This document shows, in pieces, positions 32,334 through 40,822 of a stretch of DNA of 51,823 bases. The number at the start of each line of letters is the position of its first letter. The stretch's first letter is position 1. The notes beneath the pieces are model-generated. The model saw only the letters and a list, made by a program, of their open reading frames with translations. It was not told the origin of the DNA and did no database searches. This DNA is from Leucobacter sp. UBA1945. Lineage in GTDB: Bacteria > Actinomycetota > Actinomycetes > Actinomycetales > Microbacteriaceae. The translations under genes and the position numbers were made by a program. The DNA lies in NCBI GenBank assembly GCA_002336855.1, contig DDEV01000009.1, forward strand, positions 1 to 51,823. Direction: 5' to 3'.

Positions 32334-33412
32334 GCACCGAAGATAACCCGGTAGTCGACGTCACAGTTGCGGTTCACTCGGCAACGCGGCCGATTTCACG
32401 CGCAGTTGCTTCGGTGCTTGAGAACGAGACGCCGCTGCGCGTGACTGTCGTTGCTCACAATATTGATCCCGAGATCATTCGTGCGAACCTGGGCGAGCTC
32501 GCACTTGATCCGCGCGTGCACCAATTGAGTCTGCACGACGGCATTCCGAGCCCGGCTGGGCCGATGAACCTCGGCTTCGGCGCGAGCGAAACCGAATTCT
32601 TCTCTGTGATCGGCTCTGATGACGCTCTTGCAGCCGGAGCAGTCGATAGCTGGGTAGCGCTTGCCCAGAGTGCTGAGGCGGACGCGGTTCTTGCGCGCGT
32701 TCAGCACGTCGGCGGGCCTGCGGAACCTACCCCACCGGTGCGCCCGGGTCGTACGGCTGACCTCGACCCGATAAAGGATCGGCTCGCGTACCGTAGCGCT
32801 CCGCTCGGTCTGCTACGGCGGAGCGCGTTCGGGCACCTTCGATTCCCGGTTGGGCTGCGAAGTGGCGAGGATCTGCCCTTCGTTACCCGTATGTGGTTCT
32901 CGGATCGCAAGATCGCCCTGGATCTTCACGGCCCGGCTTATCTTGTTCATCCGGATGCAGAGGATCGGGTCACGGCGGACCCCCGCCCAATCGCGAAGGA
33001 CTTCGAGTTCCTCGACTACATTCTTGACACGGAGTGGGGGAACTCGCTCTCGGTGGCGGCGCGCCGCGCGATCGCAGTGAAGCTCCTTCGGGTTCATGTA
33101 TTCGACGCGATCGTCAACCGGCGATACATCGAGGTGTGGGCACGGGATGAGCGAGAGCAATTCTCGGCTGTCGCGAAGCGCCTGATCTCTTGGGGGGCGC
33201 ACCCCGAACGATTCTTGTCTGTGCGGGATCGCGCGGCACTTGATGCGGTGCTGAACCCTCACGCGCCTGACGCCTTGCTCACCCGTCTCGGCGAGCGGCG
33301 CGCCCAGTACGCTCACCCGCTCTCAGTAGTCACGCGTAACCCGTTCCAGACTTTCGCGCGGCAGGCTCCTCTGCGTACACTTTTCGCTGGATGGTTGCTA
33401 AGCAGGAGCTAG
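32330..33412 (+). CDS. GT2-family glycosyltransferase
   Basis: The 360-residue GT-A type enzyme opens with VDVTVAVHSATRPISRAVASVLEN, a variant of the usual VSVVI(P/V)TYN start. It continues with RVTVVAHNIDPE, SPAGPMNLGFGASETEFFSVIGSDDAL (the metal-binding Asp lies in SDDA) and LPFVTRMWFSDRKIALD. The family call is reasonable but the first motif is unusual. The C-terminal 100 residues have no motif I recognise. It starts at GTG 32330 with a 4-nt overlap with the preceding gene. It is the last gene of the ABC exporter operon; a leaderless promoter for the next gene follows. Confidence 0.8.
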   Translation: MSTEDNPVVDVTVAVHSATRPISRAVASVLENETPLRVTVVAHNIDPEIIRANLGELALDPRVHQLSLHDGIPSPAGPMNLGFGASETEFFSVIGSDDALAAGAVDSWVALAQSAEADAVLARVQHVGGPAEPTPPVRPGRTADLDPIKDRLAYRSAPLGLLRRSAFGHLRFPVGLRSGEDLPFVTRMWFSDRKIALDLHGPAYLVHPDAEDRVTADPRPIAKDFEFLDYILDTEWGNSLSVAARRAIAVKLLRVHVFDAIVNRRYIEVWARDEREQFSAVAKRLISWGAHPERFLSVRDRAALDAVLNPHAPDALLTRLGERRAQYAHPLSVVTRNPFQTFARQAPLRTLFAGWLLSRS

Positions 33413-33426
33413 GGCGTAAGCACGGT

Positions 33427-33432
33427 TAGACT
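33427..33432 (+). promoter_or_regulatory. -10 element (TAGACT) for leaderless UDP-sugar dehydrogenase
   Basis: TAGACT, then GGCTAG (6 nt), then the GTG at 33439. No Shine-Dalgarno sequence and no convincing -35 are present. Confidence 0.55.
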
Positions 33433-33438
33433 GGCTAG

Positions 33439-34740
33439 GTGAAAATTGCTGTAGTCGCCACCGGAAAGATCGGCCTGCCTCTCGCAACCCAGTACGCCTC
33501 GATGGGTCACGAGGTGATCGGCGTCGACGTGAATAGCGCGCTTGTTGAATGTATCAACAGGGGTGAGGAGCCATTTCCCGGAGAAGCCGGTCTCGCCGAA
33601 CGCCTTGCGGAGCAGGTGGCTTCAGGTGCGCTCCGGGCCACATCCGACTACGCCGAGGCCATCCCTGGCGCTGACGCTGTCGTGATCGTTGTGCCGTTGC
33701 TTGTCGACGAAGAAACTTGGCAGCCGGACTTTGGTTGGATGGATGCGGCGACTCGCTCTCTCGCAGAGCACCTCACTCCCGGCACCCTTGTTTCGTACGA
33801 AACCACCTTGCCAGTCGGTACCACGCGTGATCGTTGGAAGCCAATGATCGAGGAGGTGTCGGGTCTGAGCGAGGGAACTGACTTTCACCTCGTGTTCTCC
33901 CCCGAACGGGTGCTCACGGGCCGAGTATACGCAGATCTGAAGCGTTACCCGAAGCTGGTCGGTGGACTGAACGAGGCGGGCGCGAAGCGGGCAATCGAGT
34001 TCTATGAGTCTGTGCTTACCTTTGACGAGCGCAGTGACCTGTCGCGCCCCAACGGTGTCTGGGACATGGGTACCGCCGAGGCCGCCGAGATGGCAAAGCT
34101 CGCAGAAACGACCTACCGCGATGTCAACATTGGCCTCGCGAACCAGTTCGCTCAGTTCGCCGACACCGCCGGCATCGATGTGTACAAGGTTATTGAGGCC
34201 TGCAATTCGCAGCCATTCAGCCACATCCATCGTCCAGGCATCGCAGTTGGCGGCCATTGCATCCCGGTGTACCCGCGCTTGTACCTCTCAACGGACGGCG
34301 CCGCTGACATCGTGCGCACCGCACGCAACCACAACGCGACCATGCCCTCATACATGGTGCAGCGGGTCGAGCAGACTATCGGTGATCTCTCGGGACAGCG
34401 TGTGGTCGTGCTTGGTGCGTCCTACCGCGGTGGCGTGAAGGAAACCGCGGTCTCTGGCGTCTTTCCCACGGTAGAGGAGCTTGAGCGCCGCGGGGCGCAG
34501 GTCGCTGTGCACGATCCGCTCTTCACGGCTGAGGAGCTGGCGGGCTATGGCTTCACCGCGTACAGGCTCGGTGAGCCGGTCGACATCGCCATCCTCCAGG
34601 CTGACCACCCCGAGTACCGGGACCTTCGGCCCGCAGACCTGCCGGGAGTGAAGCTCTTCGCCGATGGGCGAAACTTTACGAACGGGGGCGACTGGGTCGG
34701 GGTGCCGAGAATCGTTATCGGCGCGAACCCAACCTCGTGA
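33439..34740 (+). CDS. UDP-sugar 6-dehydrogenase (WecC/WbpO-like)
   Basis: The 433-residue NAD-dependent enzyme oxidises C6 of a UDP-sugar twice to give a uronic acid. The N-terminal Rossmann segment reads VVATGKIGLPLATQYASMGHEVIGVD. The middle has VSYETTLPVGTTRDR and FSPERVLTGR, and the catalytic Cys is C274 in VGGHCIPVYP. The C-terminal part has VVLGASYRGGVKETAVSGV. The pattern is closer to UDP-N-acetyl-mannosamine or UDP-GlcNAc dehydrogenases than to UDP-glucose dehydrogenase. With the Gfo/Idh/MocA dehydrogenase and acetyltransferases it could feed a diacetamido-uronate pathway (inference). The gene is leaderless with a GTG start. The stop overlaps the next ATG (TGATG). Confidence 0.87.
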   Translation: MKIAVVATGKIGLPLATQYASMGHEVIGVDVNSALVECINRGEEPFPGEAGLAERLAEQVASGALRATSDYAEAIPGADAVVIVVPLLVDEETWQPDFGWMDAATRSLAEHLTPGTLVSYETTLPVGTTRDRWKPMIEEVSGLSEGTDFHLVFSPERVLTGRVYADLKRYPKLVGGLNEAGAKRAIEFYESVLTFDERSDLSRPNGVWDMGTAEAAEMAKLAETTYRDVNIGLANQFAQFADTAGIDVYKVIEACNSQPFSHIHRPGIAVGGHCIPVYPRLYLSTDGAADIVRTARNHNATMPSYMVQRVEQTIGDLSGQRVVVLGASYRGGVKETAVSGVFPTVEELERRGAQVAVHDPLFTAEELAGYGFTAYRLGEPVDIAILQADHPEYRDLRPADLPGVKLFADGRNFTNGGDWVGVPRIVIGANPTS

Positions 34741-35873
34741 TGACTCGCGCAGCGGAGGGTGCCGCGGCGCTAGCCGAGAAGATGCCACGCCTTGACGGGC
34801 TCACTGGGCTTCGCTGGTGGGCGGCGTTTGGCGTGTTCCTCTTTCACATGCGGGTGTTTGCGCCACTCCCGGGTCCAATCGCGGGTGTGTTTGATTACGG
34901 ATACTTCGGTGTCACGTTCTTCTTCGTGCTTTCTGGCTTCGTGCTGACTTGGTCAATGCAGCCCGGCGTCTCTACCTCGACCTTCTATTGGCGCCGTTTT
35001 GCCCGTATCTGGCCGGCCACGATGGTAGCGCTTGTGCTTGCTGTACCTGTCTTCTACACGTTCGGACAGGTCCCTGAGGGGAGTTTTCTGAAGCCATTCG
35101 ACCTCGGGGTATTGTTGCTTTCGGTTGTGATGCTGCAGGCATGGTTCTCGAACCCGGTGATTCTGTTCTCAGGCAATCCTGCGGCCTGGACGCTGTCGGT
35201 CGAGGCGTTGTTCTACGCGCTGCACCCGTGGGTGTCTCGTCTGCTTGTTCCCATGGCGAAACGTGGTGCGATCGCACTGAGTGTGATCGCGGTGGTGTGG
35301 GCGTTCGGCTATCGAGCTGCGATGTGGATGTGGCCGGAGAGCTGGTTGGCGTTGGTCCCGATGCCCGTCGTGCGAGTGCCTGAGTTTCTGCTCGGAATGG
35401 GCCTTGCCTGGGCAATGCGAAACGGATGGCGACCGAAAGTGCACCCCGTCATTGGCGTGGGCTCTCTGCTGTTGAGTGTTGCACTGATCATGCTCCCGAG
35501 GTTTCTGCCGGAGTTCGGGGCGCTATCAATCTTTGCGAACGAAATCTTTACCGTTGCGGTGGGGCTGTCAATCATCTCTCTGGCCGGGCGATCGATTCGA
35601 GGGTTCCGTTCGGTGTTTGAGCAACGCTGGCAGGTGAAGCTGGGAGAATGGTCGTTCGCGTTCTACTTGATTCACGCGACGGTGATCTACTTGGCGTTGC
35701 GCGTGTTCGGGTATCAGGATCCTTCATGGCGCAACGGAATCTGGTTCGCCCTGATCCTCGCCGCCGACATTGTGCTTGCCTGGCTGTTGTACTCGTTCGT
35801 AGAACATCCAATCGAGCGCAGAATGCGCAATTGGAAGAATGCACGGGATCTCGCCGCAAAGTCGAAGCATTAG
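34740..35873 (+). CDS. Acyltransferase family 3 (OafA-like) membrane O-acyltransferase
   Basis: The 377-residue integral membrane protein has about ten hydrophobic segments. It opens with the family signature RLDGLTGLRWWAAFGVFLFHM, in which the His near residue 36 is the proposed catalytic residue, and continues with GYFGVTFFFVLSGFVLTW and the FYWRRFARIWPAT motif. It ends with FYLIHATVIY and LYSFVEHPIERRM. Such proteins acetylate sugars of surface polysaccharides from the membrane. No periplasmic SGNH domain is fused. It starts at ATG 34740, overlapping the dehydrogenase stop by one base; GTG at 34737 is an alternative. The next genes are convergent and end 54 bp away. Confidence 0.88.
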   Translation: MTRAAEGAAALAEKMPRLDGLTGLRWWAAFGVFLFHMRVFAPLPGPIAGVFDYGYFGVTFFFVLSGFVLTWSMQPGVSTSTFYWRRFARIWPATMVALVLAVPVFYTFGQVPEGSFLKPFDLGVLLLSVVMLQAWFSNPVILFSGNPAAWTLSVEALFYALHPWVSRLLVPMAKRGAIALSVIAVVWAFGYRAAMWMWPESWLALVPMPVVRVPEFLLGMGLAWAMRNGWRPKVHPVIGVGSLLLSVALIMLPRFLPEFGALSIFANEIFTVAVGLSIISLAGRSIRGFRSVFEQRWQVKLGEWSFAFYLIHATVIYLALRVFGYQDPSWRNGIWFALILAADIVLAWLLYSFVEHPIERRMRNWKNARDLAAKSKH

Positions 35874-35927
35874 CTTCAGAGTCGATCGGGTTCGCTGCGA
35901 TTGTGCCTCGGATGCGGCCCGTTCTGG

Positions 35928-37157
35928 CTAGGCAGCCGGGCGAATCCACTTCGTGATGAGTGCGTTCGCGCTTGCCTTCCCGTCGTGCAGCTGGGCGACG
36001 TATTCCCGGCCCGCTCTCGCAACGTCTCGGGCGCGTTCGCTGTCGTTGAGAAGGTCGCGGATCACATCGCCGAGGGTATCGAGCGTGGCTTCCACGATGG
36101 GCAACTCAAGCCCGGACTCTGCGAGGATCCGCTTCCGCACTGACGGCAGCACGTGGCCGACCACGACCCGCCCCGCGGCCATCGCCTCGCATGCGGCGAC
36201 CCCGTACGACCCGAGGCGAAACTGATCGAGCACGATGTCCGCGGCGCCGATGACCTGAGGCATCTGGGCAGATGGGACACCAGAGATGGTCTCATACTCG
36301 ACTCGGCCCTGCTCGATCAGTGAACGTAGCGCGGGTTCGATATGATCGCTTCCCTTTTGCAGGGGGTCGCTCGAAGCGTGAACGATCCTCGCCTTTGTAG
36401 AATTGAATAGTGGCTGCCCATCACCTGCCGCGAAACGGTTGATGTCGGCAACTACAGGGCACCAAGTGCCCCAAGGAAGCTCCGTTGCCAGGTCCGGGGT
36501 AGAGAAGAACACCGGTCGACCGAGCCGCTGCAGGAGAGCAAGGTTGGTTTCCGCATCCGCCTGCAACGTCTCCGTACGAGGGTCCTCGGGATATGGTGAC
36601 CATGGGGTCGCTTGTCTGTGCAACGCAGGGTTTCGAATGTCGGTGCCGTGGCTGATGAAGGCTACAGATGCCCCGGCTGCCTCCAGCGCCTCGACCTCGG
36701 CCTCGATGCTGCGGTTGAACCGCTTGCCGAACATTGACCGCTCAGCCTCGATCAGTACGTGCGTGAACTGGCTGGCGGCCTGCCACTCCGCGTCGGCCCA
36801 CTCTGAGGAAGCGTTGACCGCGGCAATTGAGACCAGAGTGTCGGCCGGAAACGCGAATCCTCCCGGAAGCTGGACGGCCATGTTGCGAGCCCCGATTGAG
36901 GCGTCCGCGTTCTCGAGTGCGCGGGCCCAGATATAGCCTTGGCCGGAATAGTTCGTTGGTGCGACATAAACCCGAGTCTCACTATCGGGGACTGTGGTGA
37001 CGGGGGCCTTCCCGCCGCCAAGCAGGCGCGCAGAAACTCGACCTACGAACCCGTCTGGGTTGCGGACAGCCGATTCCATGATTGCTCGCATCCATCGCGG
37101 CATTTTCGAGCGATTGTTGACGAGAATCGCAGCGGTCCGTTCGAAGAACCTAGCCAT
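35928..37157 (-). CDS. Glycosyltransferase, GT4-like, paralogue of 38316
   Basis: The 409-residue protein is related to the one at 38316 along most of its length: APTNYSGQGYIWARALE, NMAVQLPGGF, THVLIEAERSMFGKRF, SHGTDIRNP, VFFSTPDLATELPWGTWCPVV, VHASSDPLQKGSDHI, GVPSAQMPQVI and LDQFRLGSYGVAACEAMAAGRVV. The last block also resembles the tandem pair at 23649 and 24887, so all four form one family. The start is ATG at 37157, preceded by AGAGGAAG. The upstream in-frame start (37235) lies inside the neighbouring gene. It overlaps the preceding gene by 8 nt and is the last in a three-gene minus-strand operon. Confidence 0.85.
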   Translation of the reverse strand: MARFFERTAAILVNNRSKMPRWMRAIMESAVRNPDGFVGRVSARLLGGGKAPVTTVPDSETRVYVAPTNYSGQGYIWARALENADASIGARNMAVQLPGGFAFPADTLVSIAAVNASSEWADAEWQAASQFTHVLIEAERSMFGKRFNRSIEAEVEALEAAGASVAFISHGTDIRNPALHRQATPWSPYPEDPRTETLQADAETNLALLQRLGRPVFFSTPDLATELPWGTWCPVVADINRFAAGDGQPLFNSTKARIVHASSDPLQKGSDHIEPALRSLIEQGRVEYETISGVPSAQMPQVIGAADIVLDQFRLGSYGVAACEAMAAGRVVVGHVLPSVRKRILAESGLELPIVEATLDTLGDVIRDLLNDSERARDVARAGREYVAQLHDGKASANALITKWIRPAA

Positions 37158-38319
37158 GCGCACTTCCTCTCGTTGCAACCGACTCGATGACGTCAGATAC
37201 ACGCTCCGACACAGCTCGCATTGAGTGCTCGGCAAAGGTCCATTCGGCTATCGAACGGCGCGCGTTGGGCCCTGCCGGCTGTGCAACGATCGCTCGCATC
37301 GCGTCGGCGATTTTAGCGGCGCCGTATTCGACGGCAAACCCGGCGCGAACTTCTGCGGCTGCGCGCTGCATGAAAGGGCCGGTGGGGCCGGGGCCCGCAA
37401 AGATGACCGGGCAGCCCGTCGCGAGCGACGAGTAGACCTTCGTCGTGAAGGCGTATTCGTAGCCGCCCCCTGGGAGAAGCGTCGCGAGGGAAGCGGTCGC
37501 GCGTGCAAGCCGAGTGCGCAGCTCGTCGGTCGAGATCGTCGGTTCAAACGAGACGGAGGCATTAATGCCTAGCTCGGATGCGCGTGCGCGCATCTCATCT
37601 TGGCCAGTCCCGTTTCCGATGAACTGCAGTCGGTAGCCTGGGTTCGTCTTAGTGAAATCGGCGAACGCTTCGACGAGCACGCCTGCCCCGTGAAGCTCCG
37701 TGTGGGTGCCGGCGTAGATGAACACAGGGTCGATCGACTGAGCCGCCACGTAGTGGAAAGTATCTGTGTCGGCGCCATAGCCGGTGACCGTTGCCTCGGT
37801 GTTCACTCCGAGTTCTCGCACGCGGTCGACGACCCCCTGCGAGATCGTGACAAGCTTCCGGGCACCCCGCAGCGCGAATTTCTCGAGCTCTCGAACCACT
37901 TTGACTACGAGGCCAGAACTGGTCGCGTGCCCGGCCGCATCGGACCAGATGTCAGCGGCGTCGTAGACGTACGGGATTCGACGTAGCGTGCAGACGATGC
38001 GAACGGCGGCACCTGTCGTGGGTGGCGGCTCGACGAAGACGGCGTCTGGGCGGCGGGTGAAGAGCAGCCTGAAAAAGAGGGGAATATCGAAGCTCATGTA
38101 CTGGAGGTATCCACGCACGTAACCGGACTTGTCTCTCAGCACTGGGAACATTCTGACGCGTTCCTTGGTATCACCCACGGGGAGGTGTCGGGGCGGAGAA
38201 ACCGTCAGTACCTCGACCTTATGGCCACGTGACGTGAGCGTGTCTGCAACTGAACCCAGCATGAGCGATGCGGCTGAGGGCTCAGGCCGGTAGATTCTAG
38301 TTGCAATGACAAACCTCAC
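37150..38319 (-). CDS. Glycosyltransferase, GT4 family
   Basis: The 389-residue protein has a typical GT4 layout. The acceptor domain opens with RFVIATRIYRPEPSAASLMLGSVADTLTSRGHKVEVLTV and includes DAVFVEPPPTTG and YVYDAADIWSD. The donor domain starts near PVFIYAGTHTELHGAGVLVEAF and continues with LQFIGNGTGQDEMRARA, the conserved FTTKVYSSLATGCPVIFAGPGPTG and a C-terminal helix. It belongs to the WbuB/Pel-like class of sugar transferases, but specificity cannot be inferred. The GTG at 38319 overlaps the stop of the upstream gene by 4 nt, and the 3-prime end overlaps the next start by 8 nt. Confidence 0.88.
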   Translation of the reverse strand: MRFVIATRIYRPEPSAASLMLGSVADTLTSRGHKVEVLTVSPPRHLPVGDTKERVRMFPVLRDKSGYVRGYLQYMSFDIPLFFRLLFTRRPDAVFVEPPPTTGAAVRIVCTLRRIPYVYDAADIWSDAAGHATSSGLVVKVVRELEKFALRGARKLVTISQGVVDRVRELGVNTEATVTGYGADTDTFHYVAAQSIDPVFIYAGTHTELHGAGVLVEAFADFTKTNPGYRLQFIGNGTGQDEMRARASELGINASVSFEPTISTDELRTRLARATASLATLLPGGGYEYAFTTKVYSSLATGCPVIFAGPGPTGPFMQRAAAEVRAGFAVEYGAAKIADAMRAIVAQPAGPNARRSIAEWTFAEHSMRAVSERVSDVIESVATRGSAHG

Positions 38320-39518
38320 TGCGCGCCCCTGGTGAGAAAGTTCGTGAGCAGTGCGTCGCTTGAACGCCTTCCGTCATGCACGTCATTCACGAAGCCAATG
38401 CCTGTGCTGCTCAGATGCTCAAGCGAGGGCATGGAGGCGAGGTCTCTCAGTACCGATTCAAGTGTTGATGGGTCAGCCTCTACGATCGGCAGTTCATTCC
38501 CGCCGAGCTGGAGCACGAGTTCACGCGTCTCGGTCGCGACCTGCCCGATCACTACACAGCCCGATGCCATGGCCTCGCACGCGGCGACTCCGTAGGAGCC
38601 AAGCCGGAACTGGTCGAGCAGCACATCGGCTTCGGCGAGTACCTTCGGCATTTCGGCGGAGGGAATGCCGGTAATGAGTCGCAGGTCGATCACACCCGCT
38701 GCTTCCAGGCGCTCGAGCATCGGCATGATGAGAGGAGTGCCCTTGAGCACTGGGTTCGATGGAGCATGTACGACTCGAAGGGGGCCGTTTCGTCGCGCGT
38801 GTTCCCGAGGGGCCGCCCAGCGATTCGGGTCAACAACCACAGGGCACCAGGTCGCGCCTGGTAGGTCTAGCAGGAGATCTGGGGTGGAGACGAAGACGGG
38901 TGTGTTGCTCTCGACAAGGTAATCGATGTTGCGTTGCGCAAGAGACTCGAGCCGGGGCAGGTAGACCGAAGGGTCGCGGTAGTAGGACCATTCGCTCGTT
39001 TCAGCGTGACGCGAGGGGAGCCTCGCATCCGTTCCATGGGACATGTGTGCGATCGCAACGCCCAGCTGTTGGAGCGCATCGGCCTGGGCTCTGACTGATC
39101 GGTCGAATAGGCGACCGAAAGGAGGCTCTCCTGCCTCGATCAGCGTGTGGGTCGCGCTTGCCGCCGCCGCAAGCTGCCTGCGTTGCCAGTCGGGGTCGTT
39201 ATGGTAAGTGCCGACCGGCACTTCGAGGTCGGTGGCAAACGAGAACCCTCCAGGAACCTCGACCGCCATGCTCCTCGCACTCACCGACTCGTCGGCTCGC
39301 TCGAGCGCTCTCGCCCAGGCGGTTGCCTGACCCGAGTAATTCACCGGCGCGATGAGTAGACGGGTTGGTTTCTGGTCGAAGGTGGTCGTGCCCACCGTCC
39401 CGTACGGTGCTGGTTTCCCCATGCGGCGCGCCGCGACTTTGCCCAAGATGCTGGCCGGATGATCGGCGACGTAGTCGATTGTCCGGTTCACCCAGCCGGG
39501 CAGAGAATTGCGATCCAT
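38316..39518 (-). CDS. Glycosyltransferase, GT4-like, paralogue of 35928
   Basis: The 400-residue protein pairs with the product at 35928: APVNYSGQATAWARALE, SMAVEVPGGFSFATD, THTLIEAGEPPFGRLF, SHGTDARLP, VFVSTPDLLLDLPGATWCPVV, VHAPSNPVLKGTPLI, GIPSAEMPKVLAEADVLLDQFRLGSYGVAACEAMASGCVV. In place of the D-I-R of the other three members it has D-A-R. It is first in the minus-strand operon. The ATG at 39518 has TACACT 9 nt upstream and only weak purine-rich sequence (GAAGAAG) between, so it would be nearly leaderless. Confidence 0.85.
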   Translation of the reverse strand: MDRNSLPGWVNRTIDYVADHPASILGKVAARRMGKPAPYGTVGTTTFDQKPTRLLIAPVNYSGQATAWARALERADESVSARSMAVEVPGGFSFATDLEVPVGTYHNDPDWQRRQLAAAASATHTLIEAGEPPFGRLFDRSVRAQADALQQLGVAIAHMSHGTDARLPSRHAETSEWSYYRDPSVYLPRLESLAQRNIDYLVESNTPVFVSTPDLLLDLPGATWCPVVVDPNRWAAPREHARRNGPLRVVHAPSNPVLKGTPLIMPMLERLEAAGVIDLRLITGIPSAEMPKVLAEADVLLDQFRLGSYGVAACEAMASGCVVIGQVATETRELVLQLGGNELPIVEADPSTLESVLRDLASMPSLEHLSSTGIGFVNDVHDGRRSSDALLTNFLTRGAQ

Positions 39519-39527
39519 AGCTTCTTC

Positions 39528-39533
39528 AGTGTA
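39528..39533 (-). promoter_or_regulatory. Candidate -10 (TACACT) for the three-glycosyltransferase operon
   Basis: TACACT on the minus strand ends 9 nt before the ATG at 39518, predicting a leader of a few bases at most. The inverted repeat at 39569-39600 lies just upstream, in a position where a regulator could act. Confidence 0.35.
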
Positions 39534-39568
39534 GATGAACCTCTAGTGGAGGCTTGATTCAGGGCGAA

Positions 39569-39600
39569 TATGGATATTAGACGATTGTCTAATATCCATA
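39569..39600. repeat. Perfect 14-bp inverted repeat with 4-nt centre
   Basis: TATGGATATTAGAC (39569-39582) is followed by GATT and then its exact reverse complement GTCTAATATCCATA (39587-39600). It is AT-rich in a GC-rich genome. It could be a dimeric regulator's operator, a hairpin or a mobile-element scar. Each arm contains TATGGATATT, and a partial copy (TGGATATT) occurs again near 39618. Confidence 0.85.
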
Positions 39601-39861
39601 GGATTTGTATAGCTCGTGGATATTCAGGGTACGCGCATGCGTCGATGTGCTCGGAGGCTGAGTGGAGTATGTTGCTCAACAGTCGAGGCTATGCGGGCAA
39701 ACTGCGTGTTGCCTCTGTTCTTGCTGAACGAAACAAGCAAGCTTTGGCGGTAGAGAACGAGATTACCCCCTGCTTCCGATGTGAATCGAAGTTGTTGCTG
39801 GTGCCGGGGGTGTGATGCGCTCTCGCGAATTGCGCCAGCGGCGATGAGGCCGGAACGACGG

Positions 39862-40707
39862 TCAGGCTTCGTTCGGTCTGCGTTCAAACACCAATGAACG
39901 TAGACCCGGCAGGGGCGGACTTATGACAACCAAGTTCAGGTGGTCCGATGAGATATACACCTGATATGTAGTTCCGTTCCACACCGGGAAGTCAGGAGCC
40001 ACGCTCGGTCCGGGCTGCGTGCATGTCTGTTCCAAGGTGAACGGTTCTGAACCTGTGGTGAGTGACGGGCTATCCTCAGGCACGAAGAACTCTCCCGGTT
40101 GGCCGCGGTCATCAGTGATGTCCAGAGTTGAGTCCTCGGTCTGAAACCTCAGATCCCAGCTGCCACGATACTCAAAGCAGTTGATCGATCCTACCCAGGT
40201 ACCATCCGGAGAGAATGTAACCTCGGCTCCGATGGTTTCCGATTGGCTCCCAACCCAGGTACCCGCAATGGTTATTTCCGAGTCGCCATATCGGTGCAAT
40301 TCTCTGTGCGTGCCATCGCGATCAATAAGTGTGAGGGTGTCGCCGTCCACAGTCGTCTGCCTACTGGAAAGTATGTAGTCCGGGATCGGCTCGTTATTGC
40401 AGCCGATCTGCGTACTTACGCCACCGCTCAGGACTAGGCGCCCGCTTGTATCGAGCGCCCACCCTCCGCCCGTCTGGTTGCAGCCATCTGAAGCGAGGTA
40501 CAGCCCGTCCTTACTGAAGTCCACAAATGCGTCCTGGTTTGCAGGGGGCGCGGCCTTCCACTTCCCAACGATCAGCTCGTGCTGCGGGCGCGATTCGGCC
40601 GCAGACACCGCATCTGGTTCAGCAGGGGTACATGAGACGGTACCTGCTGTAAACAGTGTCGCACCCAAAAGACTGACCAGCACAGTTTGAAACTTTCGTA
40701 GGGCCAT
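39862..40707 (-). CDS. Putative lipoprotein with two META-like domains
   Basis: The 281-residue exported protein has a basic start (ALRKFQ), a hydrophobic core (VLVSLLGATLFTAG) and Cys at about residue 26 in TVSC, an acceptable lipobox. Two similar domains follow. The first has GKWKA, VDFSKDGLYLASDGCNQTGGGWALD and QIGC; the second has GTWVGSQ, VTFSPDGTWVGSINCFEYRGSWDL. This is the META/HslJ pattern: a short beta barrel with a G-x-N-x2-G motif and conserved Cys. The function of META lipoproteins is not well defined. The ATG at 40707 has a strong GGGGGGAG site 9 nt upstream. It is flanked by glycan genes but has no obvious role in them. Confidence 0.78.
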   Translation of the reverse strand: MALRKFQTVLVSLLGATLFTAGTVSCTPAEPDAVSAAESRPQHELIVGKWKAAPPANQDAFVDFSKDGLYLASDGCNQTGGGWALDTSGRLVLSGGVSTQIGCNNEPIPDYILSSRQTTVDGDTLTLIDRDGTHRELHRYGDSEITIAGTWVGSQSETIGAEVTFSPDGTWVGSINCFEYRGSWDLRFQTEDSTLDITDDRGQPGEFFVPEDSPSLTTGSEPFTLEQTCTQPGPSVAPDFPVWNGTTYQVYISSDHLNLVVISPPLPGLRSLVFERRPNEA

Positions 40708-40733
40708 GACTGGTTGCTCCCCCCATTTTGGCC

Positions 40734-40739
40734 ACCATA
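40734..40739 (-). promoter_or_regulatory. Candidate -10 (TATGGT) for the META lipoprotein
   Basis: TATGGT on the minus strand lies about 26 nt before the ATG at 40707. It is enclosed by complementary arms CTCCCCC (about 40718) and GGGGGAG (about 40752), which may form a long-loop stem. Confidence 0.25.
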
Positions 40740-40783
40740 ACAGGAACTATCGGGGGAGTGCAGGACCGTTCGGGCGCGCAAGG

Positions 40784-40789
40784 TAAGCT
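40784..40789 (+). promoter_or_regulatory. Candidate -10 (TAAGCT) for the second ABC exporter
   Basis: TAAGCT, then a leader of about 27 nt containing GGAGGT before the GTG at 40823. Confidence 0.35.
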
Positions 40790-40822
40790 CTAGGGCGCTA
40801 CTAGTAGACGGAGGTAAGCCCG

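Larger units (their letters stand above)
39519..39861. other. Non-coding stretch between glycan operon and META lipoprotein
   Basis: The 343 bp contain no gene I can support. The left end holds the promoter of the minus-strand glycosyltransferase operon and a perfect 14-bp inverted repeat. The rest is of mixed composition, with a short open frame on each strand that lacks a ribosome binding site and family resemblance. It may be a decayed insertion site, but no recognisable transposase remnant was found. Confidence 0.5.

Noticed and set aside
39570..39887. Short open frames on both strands in the 39.5-39.9 kb gap
   Set aside because: The plus-strand frame starts inside the inverted repeat and lacks a ribosome binding site. 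The minus-strand one overlaps the lipoprotein end. Neither has recognisable motifs or a transposase signature.
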